Positions 9,716 to 19,580 of a stretch of 64,000 nt of DNA are shown here, in pieces (position 1 is the stretch's first letter; each line of letters opens with the position of its first letter). This DNA is from Patiria pectinifera (taxonomy: Eukaryota; Echinodermata; Asteroidea; Valvatida; Asterinidae): positions 37,450,392 to 37,514,391 of the forward strand of contig CM057142.1 in NCBI GenBank assembly GCA_029964075.1, in the 5' to 3' direction. The translations under genes and the position numbers were made by a program. Below the pieces are notes generated by a model. The model was not told the DNA's origin. It was given only the letters and a program-made list of their open reading frames with translations, and made no database searches.

Positions 9716-10500
9716 GCTGTGTCAGCATGCTGTTTCTGTTGTGCTGGGATCCAGTCATCATCCTTTCCTCAACACAGCGGAGAGTTGCTTCCAGCTCAAC
9801 TGAGTATGTATATTGTTGGCGACTCGTTTGGTAGTCTAATGCGCTCATAGAAGTCAGCTAAGGGATCGCCAGAAAGTGGAAGCTCACCAGACTAAGCTTT
9901 TAACTCATTGAAGGCGTGTTCCGCGGTCTGTTGATGAGGTGGAAGATTCAGTACTAACTTTCTTGCTGCTCCTCCTAGGTATCGCACTATCATGGGCGTC
10001 GCGAGGGGGGGGGCAAGGGGGGCACTTGCCCCCCCCCCCTGGAAAAACAAAAAAAAAAAAAAAAAAAAAAAGAAAGAAAAAAAAGGAAAAGAGGGGCGAA
10101 GACAAAGTGGTGTAAATTTAATGAGTGGGGGGGGGGGCAAAATGTCCCTGCCCCCCTCTAAAACTGATAAATCGAGAATGTGTTGAGAAATACCAGCATT
10201 TTTTGGCCAAAATTTTTTTTGCCCCCCTCTAGAAAAAATCCTGGCGACGCCCATGCGCACTATGGTTGAGAACTGCATGCTCCTAGGTATAGCTGTCGTC
10301 TCGACGAGATACTTAGTGTCTCTTATCCAGTCCTCAATGCAAATTGTGGACCCTTCACGTCCGGTGAATATAGGTACATTCATTACTTGATGTGACGGCA
10401 ACAGGTGAAGCTGAGGGGAAGGAGACTGAGGTTGCTTTTGCAATGGCTTGACGTGCGACGGGTAACTTTCATCCTTGGGGTTGTCTTCTGGGGGTGGCCA
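9716..10500 (-). pseudogene. Gypsy-type gag remnant, interrupted by hAT-like element
   Basis: Reading from 10500 down, a start MATPRRQPQG is followed after a frameshift by a capsid-like region (VPIFTGREGSTICIEDWIRD). After the inserted element at 9991-10255 it continues as RYLGGAARKLVLNLPPHQQ and then DPLADFYERIRLPNES. This order resembles the capsid of Metaviridae and PNMA/Arc-type Gag, in which a folded N-lobe precedes a DFYxR-like block. Stops and shifts show it is dead. Confidence 0.55.
9991..10255. mobile_element. hAT-like MITE with 8-bp target duplication
   Basis: Termini are CATGGGCGTCGC at 9991 and GCGACGCCCATG ending at 10255, perfect inverted 12-mers. CGCACTAT flanks both sides (9983-9990 and 10256-10263), an exact 8-bp duplication as hAT transposases make. 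The insertion splits a gag frame and duplicates the codons for IVR. The interior is long G/C and A runs and does not code, although one end reads MGVARIFSRGG in translation. Confidence 0.9.
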
Positions 10501-12028
10501 TAATTAATGAATAGAAACAATATGTTCTGATCTGAACACAATTATTCAAGTTGTACGAAATGACATTGAAATGCTGTGAAAAATAAATCAGTTGTACGGC
10601 AGATACCAAGCCAGAAAATACCAACAATGCAATACAATACATGGATTTCAATTGATTTGAAGAAAGGAGCAATTATAATAAACCTTCAATGAATACTAAA
10701 TCCAAGATGAGTTTACAGAACAAATCAATCAAGTGATGAGCAGTGCAATCAGAGAATCAAATTATTTCTCAGCAGTTAATCAATAACTCACTGGGTAATA
10801 CAGAATAATCAGCAACTTTTACAGCAATTCGACTCTACACCTTATAACCGATAAACTTATGGAAAAATCGATCAAATTGTCAAGGTATGCTGCCTAAAAA
10901 TAATCCAACAGAGCTTGAATAAGTTTCGTGTAAATTGTTTTGCTCTATAGGACCACATTTTTCACACAATTACCCCTGAAATCAAATCAAATCCAACACT
11001 ATACTCAGCTTGTGTGTGGTCAAACTAAACGAACCTGCTTTCAGACAAAAACACGACACAAGTTATATAACAGTACCTGTCAGGAATTTGGGCATTCAAC
11101 TCTTACAAAATACAGCAATCGAAAGAACACTGATTGAACAGTAGCACTACAACGGATTATCTTGGAACAATTTGTACAACAATAGTCAAGGAATGGAAGC
11201 AGTATGTACCATGGCCTTAAAACAAGTGAGTCTTTCAATCTTTATCAATGATTAACTTTCACTTACGGCGTCCGAGTTCCACTGTGCCAGCCTGTGGTCT
11301 GTCTTGTTTAGGAGGGATGATCGCAGTTCGGTGCAGTGAGAGTTGGCGTTTCGTTTTCCGATCCGTGTTTGGTTTTATTTCTCAATTCTTGCAAATTGTG
11401 AAAGTTGGAGAACCCGACGATGTCCGAGATTTCCAAAAGTTTCTTGTGAAAAAAATCATTGGGTGATGTGCGAACCCTTGATGGACAGGCCGCTGGTTGA
11501 ACAGCACGGGTAGTGAGTAGATGCCGACGGGACAGTGGGGTCCGTCCAGGCCGTTATGACCGAGTAGCACGGCCTACTCTATGGCGATCAGGTCTGACTC
11601 AGTACAGCACAAACACCGGGGATCAGTTACGATGTTCATCGGACAGCGTAGGGGAGTAACTGCAGGAGATCTAACAGGATCGGTAGTGGGACTTTAGCCC
11701 AGAGATACTGGAGTCGCTCGATCCAGTCGATGAAAAACGGCAACAGGTAAACCTTCTGGCAGATCAGGTTTTCTGGACGTAGTACCCCCGTAGAAATAGA
11801 AGTATTCGCTGGTGTTTTTCTAAGAGCCGGATATTCCACCATTTGTGACACTCTTGAAATTAGGGATCGGGAGCTCTTGAGTTGTGTTATATGCAGCAGC
11901 GAATTTATTCCGTATCTGTATATGTGAAGACAAGATTTACATGAAGTGATGTTACTTCAGGTTTTCGGGAAATAACGGATGAGCTAGCGCCCGATATCAG
12001 ACGTTGGGGGCGCTAGGTTAATTTGAAT
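10501..12028. other. Non-coding region upstream of the gag remnant
   Basis: This could be the leader or LTR of the minus-strand gag element below 10500, but no LTR pair is identifiable. A minus-strand GTAAGT donor-like site sits near 11270 and short open frames occur at 11248-11851. None shows a family motif. The part from 11240 to 11900 is richer in GC than its neighbours. Confidence 0.35.
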
Positions 12029-12042
12029 TACATGTAAATAAG
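12029..12042. repeat. Left target-site duplication of the Penelope-like element
   Basis: TACATGTAAATAAG here is repeated exactly at 15269-15282, the other side of the element. A 14-bp perfect match at both ends marks a single insertion of the whole inverted structure. Confidence 0.8.
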
Positions 12043-12117
12043 AAAAAAAGTAAGACTGCTGCAAACTGCTTACTGACTGGGTGGACCTGAAATGTATAAA
12101 TCTAAAAATTAAAGTGG

Positions 12118-12154
12118 CCTGACGTTGCGAACTTAGCAAGTTCTTCTTCAGAGG
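12118..12154 (-). ncRNA. Hammerhead-ribozyme-like terminal motif (degenerate)
   Basis: Read on the minus strand, the end contains CTGAAGA, then a hairpin GAACTT-GC-TAAGTTC, then GCAAC and GTC, with CCT and AGG as possible stem I. This is the hammerhead order CUGANGA, stem II, GAAA, stem III, NUH. Penelope-like elements are known to carry such minimal hammerheads. The GCAA in place of GAAA should reduce or abolish cleavage. Stem III is only AC/GT, the type known to work as dimers. Confidence 0.5.
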
Positions 12155-12530
12155 CTAAAACAGAAATGACAGAGGTACATACATTAACATGGGGGTGCAC
12201 ACAAACATGCAGGGCTGAAAGAAGAAACACAAAAGGAGGATTAGGTGGGAAAGGTGTGGAAAGATGCAGGGGAGGAGAGAACAAAGGAACAAAGGGAGAT
12301 GGCAAACCACAAGGGGTCTGGCGTAAACAGGGGAGGGATCAGAAAGGGGAAGGATCAAAGGTCACAGGGAGTGGGAACGGACAAAAGAGTGTGAGAGTGA
12401 TGATGATGGGGGGGGGGGGGGGAAAGTAGGGGGGGGGAAAGGGATGAAAGATGGGGGAATGATGGGTAAACACAAACAAGGAAGACCAGGTGGATTATCT
12501 GTAACAGAAGACAATGGAGGAAGAAAAGGA

Positions 12531-14177
12531 TTAATCATTCCCTAGTTGGATGTTGAGACCATGTGGTTGAATAGTTCGAAGACGATTCATCCACACTTTC
12601 TCTCTGCTGAGGCGAACTGAGTCCTTGCGATGGCCAAGAGATTCAATGCCCTGCAAAATCATATCAGAAATGGAGTGGTTAGGCAGGTTGAAGTGTTGAC
12701 CAACAGGGGTGTCTAGTTTCTTGGTGTTGACCGTTGACCGGTGGGCATAGAAACGCTTCTTGAGCGTATTCTTAGTCTCACCTACATACTGCACTCCACA
12801 GACCCTGCAAGAAATGAGATATATGACATTAGAGGTGTTACAAGTGATGTTACCAATGGTTCTGTGGGTAGTGACAGAAGAGTGGCCAGAAAAGGAGTCA
12901 GACTCCTGGATATGAATCTGGCAGACAACACATCTGGAACTGCACTTGAAAGTACCATGCTGGGTGGGAGGGGATGCATCTAAGGATGGGACTTCAGCTC
13001 GAACAATCAGGTCCCGTAGATTTCGAGGACGCCTGTAAGCCAATGTGGGGCCGTTGGGGATAGCGCGGGCAAGGCGATCTGAAGTATGGAGGATATGATG
13101 ATTGTCATTAGTGATTTTGCGAAGGGGAGGGAGATTGGGGTGAAACGTGGTAACCAAGGGAATCATGGGTTTGGCCATGGCATCAGGGGCCTTTCCCGTG
13201 AGGGCTAGATTTCTGGGGATAGCTTTAGCTCTCGCAATGGCACGATGAACTTGGCGAGAGCTGTGACCCCTGGCCACCAAGTTGTTCCTCAGTATCTGTG
13301 TATGGCGGGAGAAATCGGAATCATTAGAACAAATTCTTCTGAGTCTGAGTGCCTGGCTGAACGCTATGCCAGTTTTGCAGTGCCTGGGGTGACAGCTGGA
13401 GGAAAGGAGGTACTGGTGGGTGTCTGTGGGTTTGGAATACAGGTCAGTGGTTAGTGAGTTGCCTTGCTTGCGGACGGTGACATCCAGAAAGTGGGTTTGG
13501 TGAGCCGAGAACTCCGACGTGAATTTGATGGTTCTGTGGAAGGAATTGATGTGGTTAGTGAAGGTCAAGAGACTGTCCTCATCACTGGTCCAGATGAAAA
13601 AAACATCATCAATATATCTCCACCAGATCCAAGGGCGACATGGGGCCGAGGCAAGCATGCGTTCTTCGAGGTCACCCATGAAGAGGCAAGCCATGGAAGG
13701 GGCCATGCGAGTGCCCATTGCGGTGCCGTGTACCTGTAGATAGTGTTCACCAAGGAAGGAAAAATTGTTCTTCGTTAGTATAAGTCTCATGAGGGTGCCA
13801 ACATCACTGATGGGAGGAGTCGTGTGTCCTGCCTTGGCCAGAGCCAAGGAGCAAGCACGAACACCCTCCTCATGTGGGATGTTGGTGTACAGAGATGAGA
13901 CGTCGAAAGTCCCAATGATGGCTGTGCTGGGAATCTGGTCCTTGATTCCTTCAAGCTTGCGTAGGAAGTCTGGGGTGTCGTGAATGTATGACGAAATCTG
14001 TGGGACAAGGGGTTTGAGAAAACTGTCAATGAACAGGAAGATGCGTTCCGTGGGTGAGCCATTACCGGAGATGATGGGTCTACCGGGGTTGCCAGCCTTG
14101 TGAATCTTGGGTAGAAGGTAAAATCTGGCAGACCTACAATCACAGGGAGAAAGGAATTTGTGAGCTTTCTTGGACAA
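12531..14177 (-). CDS. Penelope-like reverse transcriptase with GIY-YIG endonuclease (N-truncated)
   Basis: A 548-codon open frame. Residues 16-40 hold the Penelope RT block ARFYLLPKIHKAG with PGRPIISGNGSPTERI. Residues 91-101 (FDVSSLYTNIP) carry the first catalytic Asp, 149-159 the HGTAMGTRMAP block, and 188-191 YIDD the catalytic pair. A linker with Cys pairs (KCSSRCVVC, 411-419) precedes the GIY-YIG nuclease at about 450-500, with VIYLISC, YVGETKNTLKKRFYAHR and a downstream HFNLPNH. The family uses this nuclease for target-primed insertion. The frame is free of stops, so the insertion is young, but the true N-terminus is cut off by the inverted copy. The first ATG is therefore not a native start. 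Confidence 0.9.
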   Translation of the reverse strand: MSKKAHKFLSPCDCRSARFYLLPKIHKAGNPGRPIISGNGSPTERIFLFIDSFLKPLVPQISSYIHDTPDFLRKLEGIKDQIPSTAIIGTFDVSSLYTNIPHEEGVRACSLALAKAGHTTPPISDVGTLMRLILTKNNFSFLGEHYLQVHGTAMGTRMAPSMACLFMGDLEERMLASAPCRPWIWWRYIDDVFFIWTSDEDSLLTFTNHINSFHRTIKFTSEFSAHQTHFLDVTVRKQGNSLTTDLYSKPTDTHQYLLSSSCHPRHCKTGIAFSQALRLRRICSNDSDFSRHTQILRNNLVARGHSSRQVHRAIARAKAIPRNLALTGKAPDAMAKPMIPLVTTFHPNLPPLRKITNDNHHILHTSDRLARAIPNGPTLAYRRPRNLRDLIVRAEVPSLDASPPTQHGTFKCSSRCVVCQIHIQESDSFSGHSSVTTHRTIGNITCNTSNVIYLISCRVCGVQYVGETKNTLKKRFYAHRSTVNTKKLDTPVGQHFNLPNHSISDMILQGIESLGHRKDSVRLSREKVWMNRLRTIQPHGLNIQLGND

Positions 14178-14185
14178 CTGGTCAC

Positions 14186-14878
14186 GTGATCCCCAGAAAT
14201 CTAGCCCTCACGGGAAAGGCCCCTGATGCCATGGCCAAACCCATGATTCCCTTGGTTACCACGTTTCACCCCAATCTCCCTCCCCTTCGCAAAATCACCA
14301 ATGACAATCATCATATCCTCCATACTTCAGATCGCCTTGCCCGCGCTATCCCCAACGGCCCCACATTGGCTTACAGGCGTCCTCGAAATCTACGGGACCT
14401 GATTGTTCGAGCTGAAGTCCCATCCTTAAATGCATCCCCTCCCACCCAGCATGGTACTTTCAAGTGCAGTTCCAGATGTGTTGTCTGCCAGATTCATATC
14501 CAGGAGTCTGACTCCTTTTCTGGCCACTCTTCTGTCACTACCCACAGAACCATTGGTAACATCACTTGTAACACCTCTAATGTCATATATCTCATTTCTT
14601 GCAGGGTCTGTGGAGTGCAGTATGTAGGTGAGACTAAGAATACGCTCAAGAAGCGTTTCTATGCCCACCGGTCAACGGTCAACACCAAGAAACTAGACAC
14701 CCCTGTTGGTCATCACTTCAACCTGCCTAACCACTCCATTTCTGATATGATTTTGCAGGGCATTGAATCTCTTGGCCATCGCAAGGACTCAGTTCGCCTC
14801 AGCAGAGAGAAAGTGTGGATGAATCGTCTTCGAACTATTCAACCACATGGTCTCAACATCCAGCTAGGGAATGATTAA
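14186..14878 (+). CDS. Second, inverted copy of the Penelope GIY-YIG half
   Basis: This 230-codon frame is almost identical to the last 230 residues of the minus-strand copy; visible changes include N for D before ASPP and GHHFN for GQHFN. It contains the whole linker and GIY-YIG domain but no RT. The first Met comes from the junction sequence. Openness of both copies argues for recent origin in one event. Confidence 0.85.
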   Translation: MIPRNLALTGKAPDAMAKPMIPLVTTFHPNLPPLRKITNDNHHILHTSDRLARAIPNGPTLAYRRPRNLRDLIVRAEVPSLNASPPTQHGTFKCSSRCVVCQIHIQESDSFSGHSSVTTHRTIGNITCNTSNVIYLISCRVCGVQYVGETKNTLKKRFYAHRSTVNTKKLDTPVGHHFNLPNHSISDMILQGIESLGHRKDSVRLSREKVWMNRLRTIQPHGLNIQLGND

Positions 14879-15230
14879 TCCTTTTCTTCCTCCATTGTCT
14901 TCTGTTACAGATAATCCACCTGGTCTTCCTTGTTTGTGTTTACCCATCATTCCCCCATCTTTCATCCCTTTCCATCATCACTCTCACACTCTTTTGTCCG
15001 TTCCCACTCCCTGTGACCTTTGATCCTTCCCCTTTCTGATCCCTCCCCTGTTTACACCAGACCCCTTGTGGTTTGCCATCTCCCTTTGTTCCTTTGTTCT
15101 CTCATCCGCCTTCCCCTGCATCTTTCCACACCTTTCCCACCTAATCCTCCTTTTGTGTTTCTTCTTTCAGCCCTGCATGTTTGTGTGCACCCCCATGTTA
15201 ATGTATGTACCTCTGTCATTTCTGTTTTAG

Positions 15231-15267
15231 CCTCTGAAGAAGAACTTGCTAAGTTCGCAACGTCAGG
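15231..15267 (+). ncRNA. Hammerhead-ribozyme-like terminal motif, right arm
   Basis: This is the exact inverted partner of the motif at 12118-12154, lying in the 3' untranslated region about 350 bp after the GIY-YIG stop. Because the two copies face each other outward, transcripts from either side would end in the same fold. The GCAA change is shared, so it was present in the source element. Confidence 0.5.
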
Positions 15268-15268
15268 C

Positions 15269-15282
15269 TACATGTAAATAAG
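15269..15282. repeat. Right target-site duplication of the Penelope-like element
   Basis: TACATGTAAATAAG repeats the sequence at 12029-12042 without a mismatch and closes the insertion. Confidence 0.8.
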
Positions 15283-15575
15283 GTTGAACCAAAAAATAAC
15301 AGGGGTGTCTTTTCATAACCGTCACACAATGGATAGTTATGCGAAAGCACACGTAGAAGGAGCTGGCAAATTAAAAAATATATAAAGAACACATGAGTTT
15401 TCCAGTTTTGAAACTAAAGATTGAATTGTATCTTAAAGGGTAGTGGGTGTGCTGACGGAGCTGTCAAGGTCAAATGTCGTAAAAAAGTTGGGCACTTAAA
15501 GCATAAAACGTCGTACGTTGCTTCTTCATACAATGAATATATTGATCGGATATGAGAAAATGTTTAATATTTGCC
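15283..15575. other. Unassigned spacer
   Basis: No coding block, RNA gene or repeat end is seen between the Penelope-like element and the next DNA transposon. Confidence 0.4.
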
Positions 15576-15580
15576 CTCTG

Positions 15581-15928
15581 CAGTCGCGGATCCAGAGGGG
15601 GGGGGGGGGTTTGCGGGTCAAACCCCCCCCAGCTCTGTCAATTTTTTTTTTTTATACAAATTCCTACAAAATAAGTTGGAACCCCCCCCCCCTTGCTGTG
15701 TATACTGGATATAATGTCTGGCTGTTCAAAATACGGTACACCATTCTGTGTTAATAATTGTCGGATTTGAACAGCGCCCCCTATTGAAATATAGTACCCA
15801 CCCCCCCCCCCCCCGCAGTTTTTTTGATTTTACGGAGGCCAAGTGTCCGGAGAAAAAAACATGTGTACATTTTCAGTTTTTTTTTGCTGATGAAAACCCC
15901 CCTGCGAAAATTCCAGGATCCGCCCCTG
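15581..15928. mobile_element. Non-autonomous DNA transposon (CAGNNGCGGATCC ends)
   Basis: The left end CAGTCGCGGATCCAG and the right end GGATCCGCCCCTG are imperfect inverted repeats. CTCTG flanks both sides (15576-15580 and 15929-15933). The interior has long C and T runs and shares the segment around gccccctattg with the elements at 9291 and 23630, so these families are related or chimeric. No transposase is encoded. Confidence 0.75.
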
Positions 15929-15933
15929 CTCTG

Positions 15934-17074
15934 GTGACTTTTGAGAGGTCAATTAACTTTGTATACCCTGTTTATTAATATTTAAAGATGTATTAGTCAA
16001 ACCCTACTTTTCCATAGCCCATATCTAATCTTAAAGGGAATGTACATCTTCGGCTTTTGCTGTAATTTTCAGAAAATGAACTATTTGAGGGGTTAGTTTA
16101 ATAGATCAAATATTGTTACACTGACATGTTTGAGCTTTTGTGTTAAAAAAATGCTGGAAAAAAAGATGAAAAACAAAAAATGTTCAAGTAGTCTGGTTCC
16201 CTGACTCCACTAAAGATGAACTTGATCAATTTATAGTAAATTGTAAAGTAAGGGAACCAGTCTAGCTGGTCTGCACCCGTTCATTAACATTTAACCAATA
16301 GCGAACAAAATGGTGAATTTGGAGCAGTAGTTAAAAAATAGTTAGGTTTTTTCAACGGCCGACCACCTCTGGAATTTTATACAAAAATTCCACTTTTCTT
16401 GAAAATGACTTCACAACAGGTGCCATAATTTTACAGGATTTTTAGACTTTCAATTACCAACATCCTAGTAAGGTATTTCGTAAAAAATTGGTAGTTTTGT
16501 TTTTCGATGTTTGCAAATGTTATGTATTCCCTTTAAGATATGAATTCTTACCAAAATGTGAACTTTCAAAGGTAAGGAAAGTTCATGGCTGGTGCAATTA
16601 TGGGCGTCGCCGGGATTTTTTTCTGGAGGGTGCAAAGCACATTCCTCCCCTAAATAATGAAACAGATATTAATTTTGACTATTGTTCTACTGGATCTCAT
16701 GAATTCAGACTCAAAGACGATTTTGTTATTTAGAGCATCTGATCCCCATGAGTCCCCTGTGTTCATGCCCGGCGACGCAGGCGCAACAGAACATACATTA
16801 ATAAAATATAGGAGGCATGCCGGATAAACATTACAACAGTGCACCAGTGAGTTTGGTAAAAGGGTTTATGCAAAATTATCGCGAACTAGAAATAATGTTT
16901 TATGATTGGGTAAAGCGCTTTGGCTACTTTGATTCCGTGCAATGATCATAAATCAGAAGTTTTGCAGAATAAAAATGATAAGGTAAACAAAGTTAATTGA
17001 CCTGTCGTGGGGCAACGGAGGACTGATATGCTCTCCCCACATCGGAAATTATTTTAATGGACGCCTGAATATCT
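15934..17074. other. Non-coding stretch with small element relics
   Basis: Contains a 76-bp terminal-repeat element at 16189-16264 and a weak relic of the GGGCGTCGCC family at about 16601-16779 (left gggcgtcgccgggattttt, right cggcgacgc). The rest is AT-rich with no gene I can support. Confidence 0.45.
16189..16264. mobile_element. 76-bp micro-element with perfect 14-bp inverted ends
   Basis: The ends TAGTCTGGTTCCCT and AGGGAACCAGTCTA are exact inverted repeats. The same terminus (TAGTCTGGTTCCC) opens the 719-bp insertion at 54344-55062, so this looks like a minimal internally deleted member. A dinucleotide TA at each end may be element or target. Confidence 0.6.
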
Positions 17075-18080
17075 GTAGTACATTTGTGAAGTTTCAATTC
17101 AACCTGTTGAACTGTTTTGTTGTCATGGTCATTTAAAGTCGGCACTCTCATGCGCCCTCCGATGTATGTTATGAAGCATGTAATGTTTAAGTTAACATTT
17201 AAGCCTATACCTGTTTTGGTATTTGAAAATTTTGTGACGAAAGTATGCCCTATTTTCATAAACTTGGTGTCAAAATGACCGCAAGACATCAGAACAACTA
17301 TCTGAGAAACTTTGCAGAATGTAATAAATGCATTGCGACGATAGTAGCCAAATCTACAGGGGGGGGGGGGTTGCAGCCCCGCCCCCGCGCTATTCGTCTC
17401 ACTCTTCAGTCAATTAGTCTGACCAAAAGGAACTCTTGAGTCATATTTTCATGTTCCACAAGTGGCAAGGCATCAATACAATTGGTTTCATTTTCCCTAT
17501 TTAAATTTTGTAGTACATTTGTACAGTTTTTATTTGATCGTTATTCGGCACTGTCATGCACGCTTTCATGTGCATGTACTTTCAGTGGGAAAAGCTTACA
17601 TTTAGGCCCACCTGTGTTGGAAAATTGACATTTTGTGAAGAAATTATGCCCTATTTTCATAAACTTGGTGTTAAAATAAACGCAAGACATCAGATTAACT
17701 ATCAAAGAAACTTGGCAAAATTTAACAAATGACTTGCGACGTTAGGAGCCAAAGGTACATGGTGGGAGTTTGAGGCCCCGCCCCCTCCGCGCTTTTCCCG
17801 CCGCTCTTAAGGCAATTAGTCTGACCTAAAACCACTCTAAAGTTATATTTTTATATTCCATGAGTGTTAAGGCATCAATACAAACTGGTTTCACTTTCTC
17901 CTCTACCGTTGCGTTGCAACGGTATCAGCAAAAAGGAACAGGAGGGGGGGTTGACGGTAAGCCACGCCCACCCACCGCGCTTTTCGGGCCGTTCTTAAGT
18001 TACTTAATCTGATCTAAAATCATTATTAAGTTATATTTCCATAATTTGCAAGTTTCAAGCTATCAAATGATGCTGGCTTC
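17075..18080. repeat. Diverged ~400-bp tandem repeat
   Basis: Two near-complete units and a shortened third recur. The block tgccctattttcataaactt occurs near 17246 and 17648, and aattagtctgacc near 17414 and 17816 with a weaker match near 18005. Each unit contains a short G-run followed by a gccccgcccc-like segment. Spacing is about 400 bp. No coding signal runs through the units. Confidence 0.7.
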
Positions 18081-19381
18081 GTTTTTGTTCTCAAATTTTG
18101 ATTAAATGTAAAATTTGCGTCAAACGCTTCTCAAAATAAAATAGGCAGCCCGAACGGCCGATGGGACAAAAAAGGGCATGACTTCTTTTTAAAAAGGGCA
18201 CTTGTTCAGAAAAAAGAGCACTTTAAAAAAAAGGGGTCACTCTTTACAATTTTTGTTTTGGGGGTGCGTAAGCACTGGTGAAAAAAAGGCATTTGAATGG
18301 AAAAGGACAGTCTTTACAAATATTTGTAAATACCCCCCTCCCCCCCCCCGCCCCCACCCCCGCTGGCTTCGCCTATGACGGTGAAAGCTGCCCGGCTGTT
18401 GTTCAGATTATGCGTCACGTGCCAGTTGCTTTGCCTGAACAATGGCTTCTCCATATTTATTGCCATCGGATCGGGTGCACCAATAATTAATAGTCCAAAA
18501 ATTCAACCACCAGCATGGAAAGGAGCATTGCTCAAATCGAATTTTAGCAAGGTGTCCACATTTAGAGGTGGAAAATGTGTGATAGCTTTGCAGGTTGAGC
18601 GGTGGCAGTTTTGGGGATGTTATCACTTGCAACAGCTCTCATTTGCTTTGTACACGTTTTCTAATCGAGGTCGTCCTCGATTTGGTTCCTGATGTCCTCA
18701 ATTCATGTGTACGTGTGTGTCCTCGATTTACACGATAACACACACAAGGTCAACATGCATGGATAAATGAAGGAGAGTCAATATGTCATTTTCGCTTTCG
18801 GAAGCATGCATATGGCTATAACGTTTCAGTGAAGGACGAATTTCATCCAGGCTAACGGGCTAAACTGTTGCATGTATTAATAGTGTACCTAGTATAATTT
18901 ATTCCAATAACAAATTAATTGCAGTTCATCCTATTCTTTATTGTTACCGACCACACGTCTGCATTAATATCCATACGATGATTTAATTACGTCGTTAATA
19001 CAGGCAAAAAAGGAACCAGAAGAAAATATCGAAAAAAAATCGAGAAGAATTCCCGGAAAATATTTCCAGATAATTTCATTTATTGGTGTGTCGTTGATGT
19101 GTCGCTGGATGATGGGTGTGACTTTTGGTAGTTGGCCTACTTCTACCCGAAGATGCACATTCGTGGTGGACTTATTATCAAGGGTGTAGGCAAATTAGCA
19201 AATTTACGGGCCGCCTAATACCGAACTGAAATTCTTTGGATTCAACCGCATATAATCAGCTCACAATATGCATTTTTGTTGATGAACACAAAACGGCGTA
19301 CGCAAATTCTTCTTTATTCATATTAAGCTTCTATGAGTTGTTCACAACAAATCGCGCCATTTACGTGCTCCACTGTTCACA
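18081..19381. other. 5' flank of transporter copy B
   Basis: Holds a C-rich block with recurring aagggcac-type words near 18170-18360 that resembles the interior of the C-tract element family. After that comes AT-rich sequence up to the start codon at 19382. No TATA box or other promoter element can be called with confidence. Confidence 0.4.
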
Positions 19382-19580
19382 ATGGGCAAGGCTCATGTCG
19401 GTGGTTCGAGCCGCCAGGGCTGGTGTGTGGTTTTTTGCCTGTTCGTGAGCTGGTTGCTTTGGGTAGGAATACTCAAAAGTCTTGGTGTGATGCTGCCTAC
19501 ATTGCAGGAACAGTTCACGGCCCAGACCTGGCTGATCGGCTGGATGATATCGATCATTAATGGCGCTATTACTGTCTCAG
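19382..19580 (+). CDS. Copy B exon 1
   Basis: Starts at the ATG in tcacaATGGGC and encodes 66 codons plus one base: helix 1 ([19 protein letters not shown]), the loop [13 protein letters not shown], and most of helix 2. Donor tcag/gtaact. The same start and length occur in copy C, which supports this ATG. Confidence 0.85.

Larger units (their letters stand above)
12043..15268. mobile_element. Penelope-like retroelement with large inverted duplication
   Basis: The element contains a long minus-strand copy (RT plus GIY-YIG, 12531-14177) and, head to head, a second plus-strand copy of the 3' half (14189-15268). The arms 12117-13221 and 14189-15268 are nearly identical reverse complements; most of their difference is a G-tract expansion near 12400-12440. 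The RT N-terminus is missing at the junction near 14188. Penelope-like elements often carry tandem or inverted partial copies at insertion, so this is a complete insertion product rather than later rearrangement, as the flanking duplication shows. Confidence 0.9.

Noticed and set aside
9992..10186. Gly/Lys-rich open frame beginning MGVARGGARG
   Set aside because: It lies wholly inside a 265-bp hAT-like MITE and consists of G, C and A runs.
12741..12983. Open frame opposite the Penelope GIY-YIG region (and its twin at 14426-14668)
   Set aside because: It is the antisense shadow of a strongly supported coding frame and shows no motif of its own.
13464..13983. Plus-strand open frames opposite the Penelope RT
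   Set aside because: They overlap the RT catalytic region in antisense and have no family motif.
15020..15277. Open frame after the GIY-YIG stop
   Set aside because: It is the pyrimidine-rich 3' untranslated region of the Penelope-like element, the counterpart of purine-rich 12150-12440 in the other arm.
17340..17395. CpG-island promoter from the G-run and gccccgcccc block
   Set aside because: The block recurs in each tandem unit and no coding exon follows, so repeat structure explains it better.
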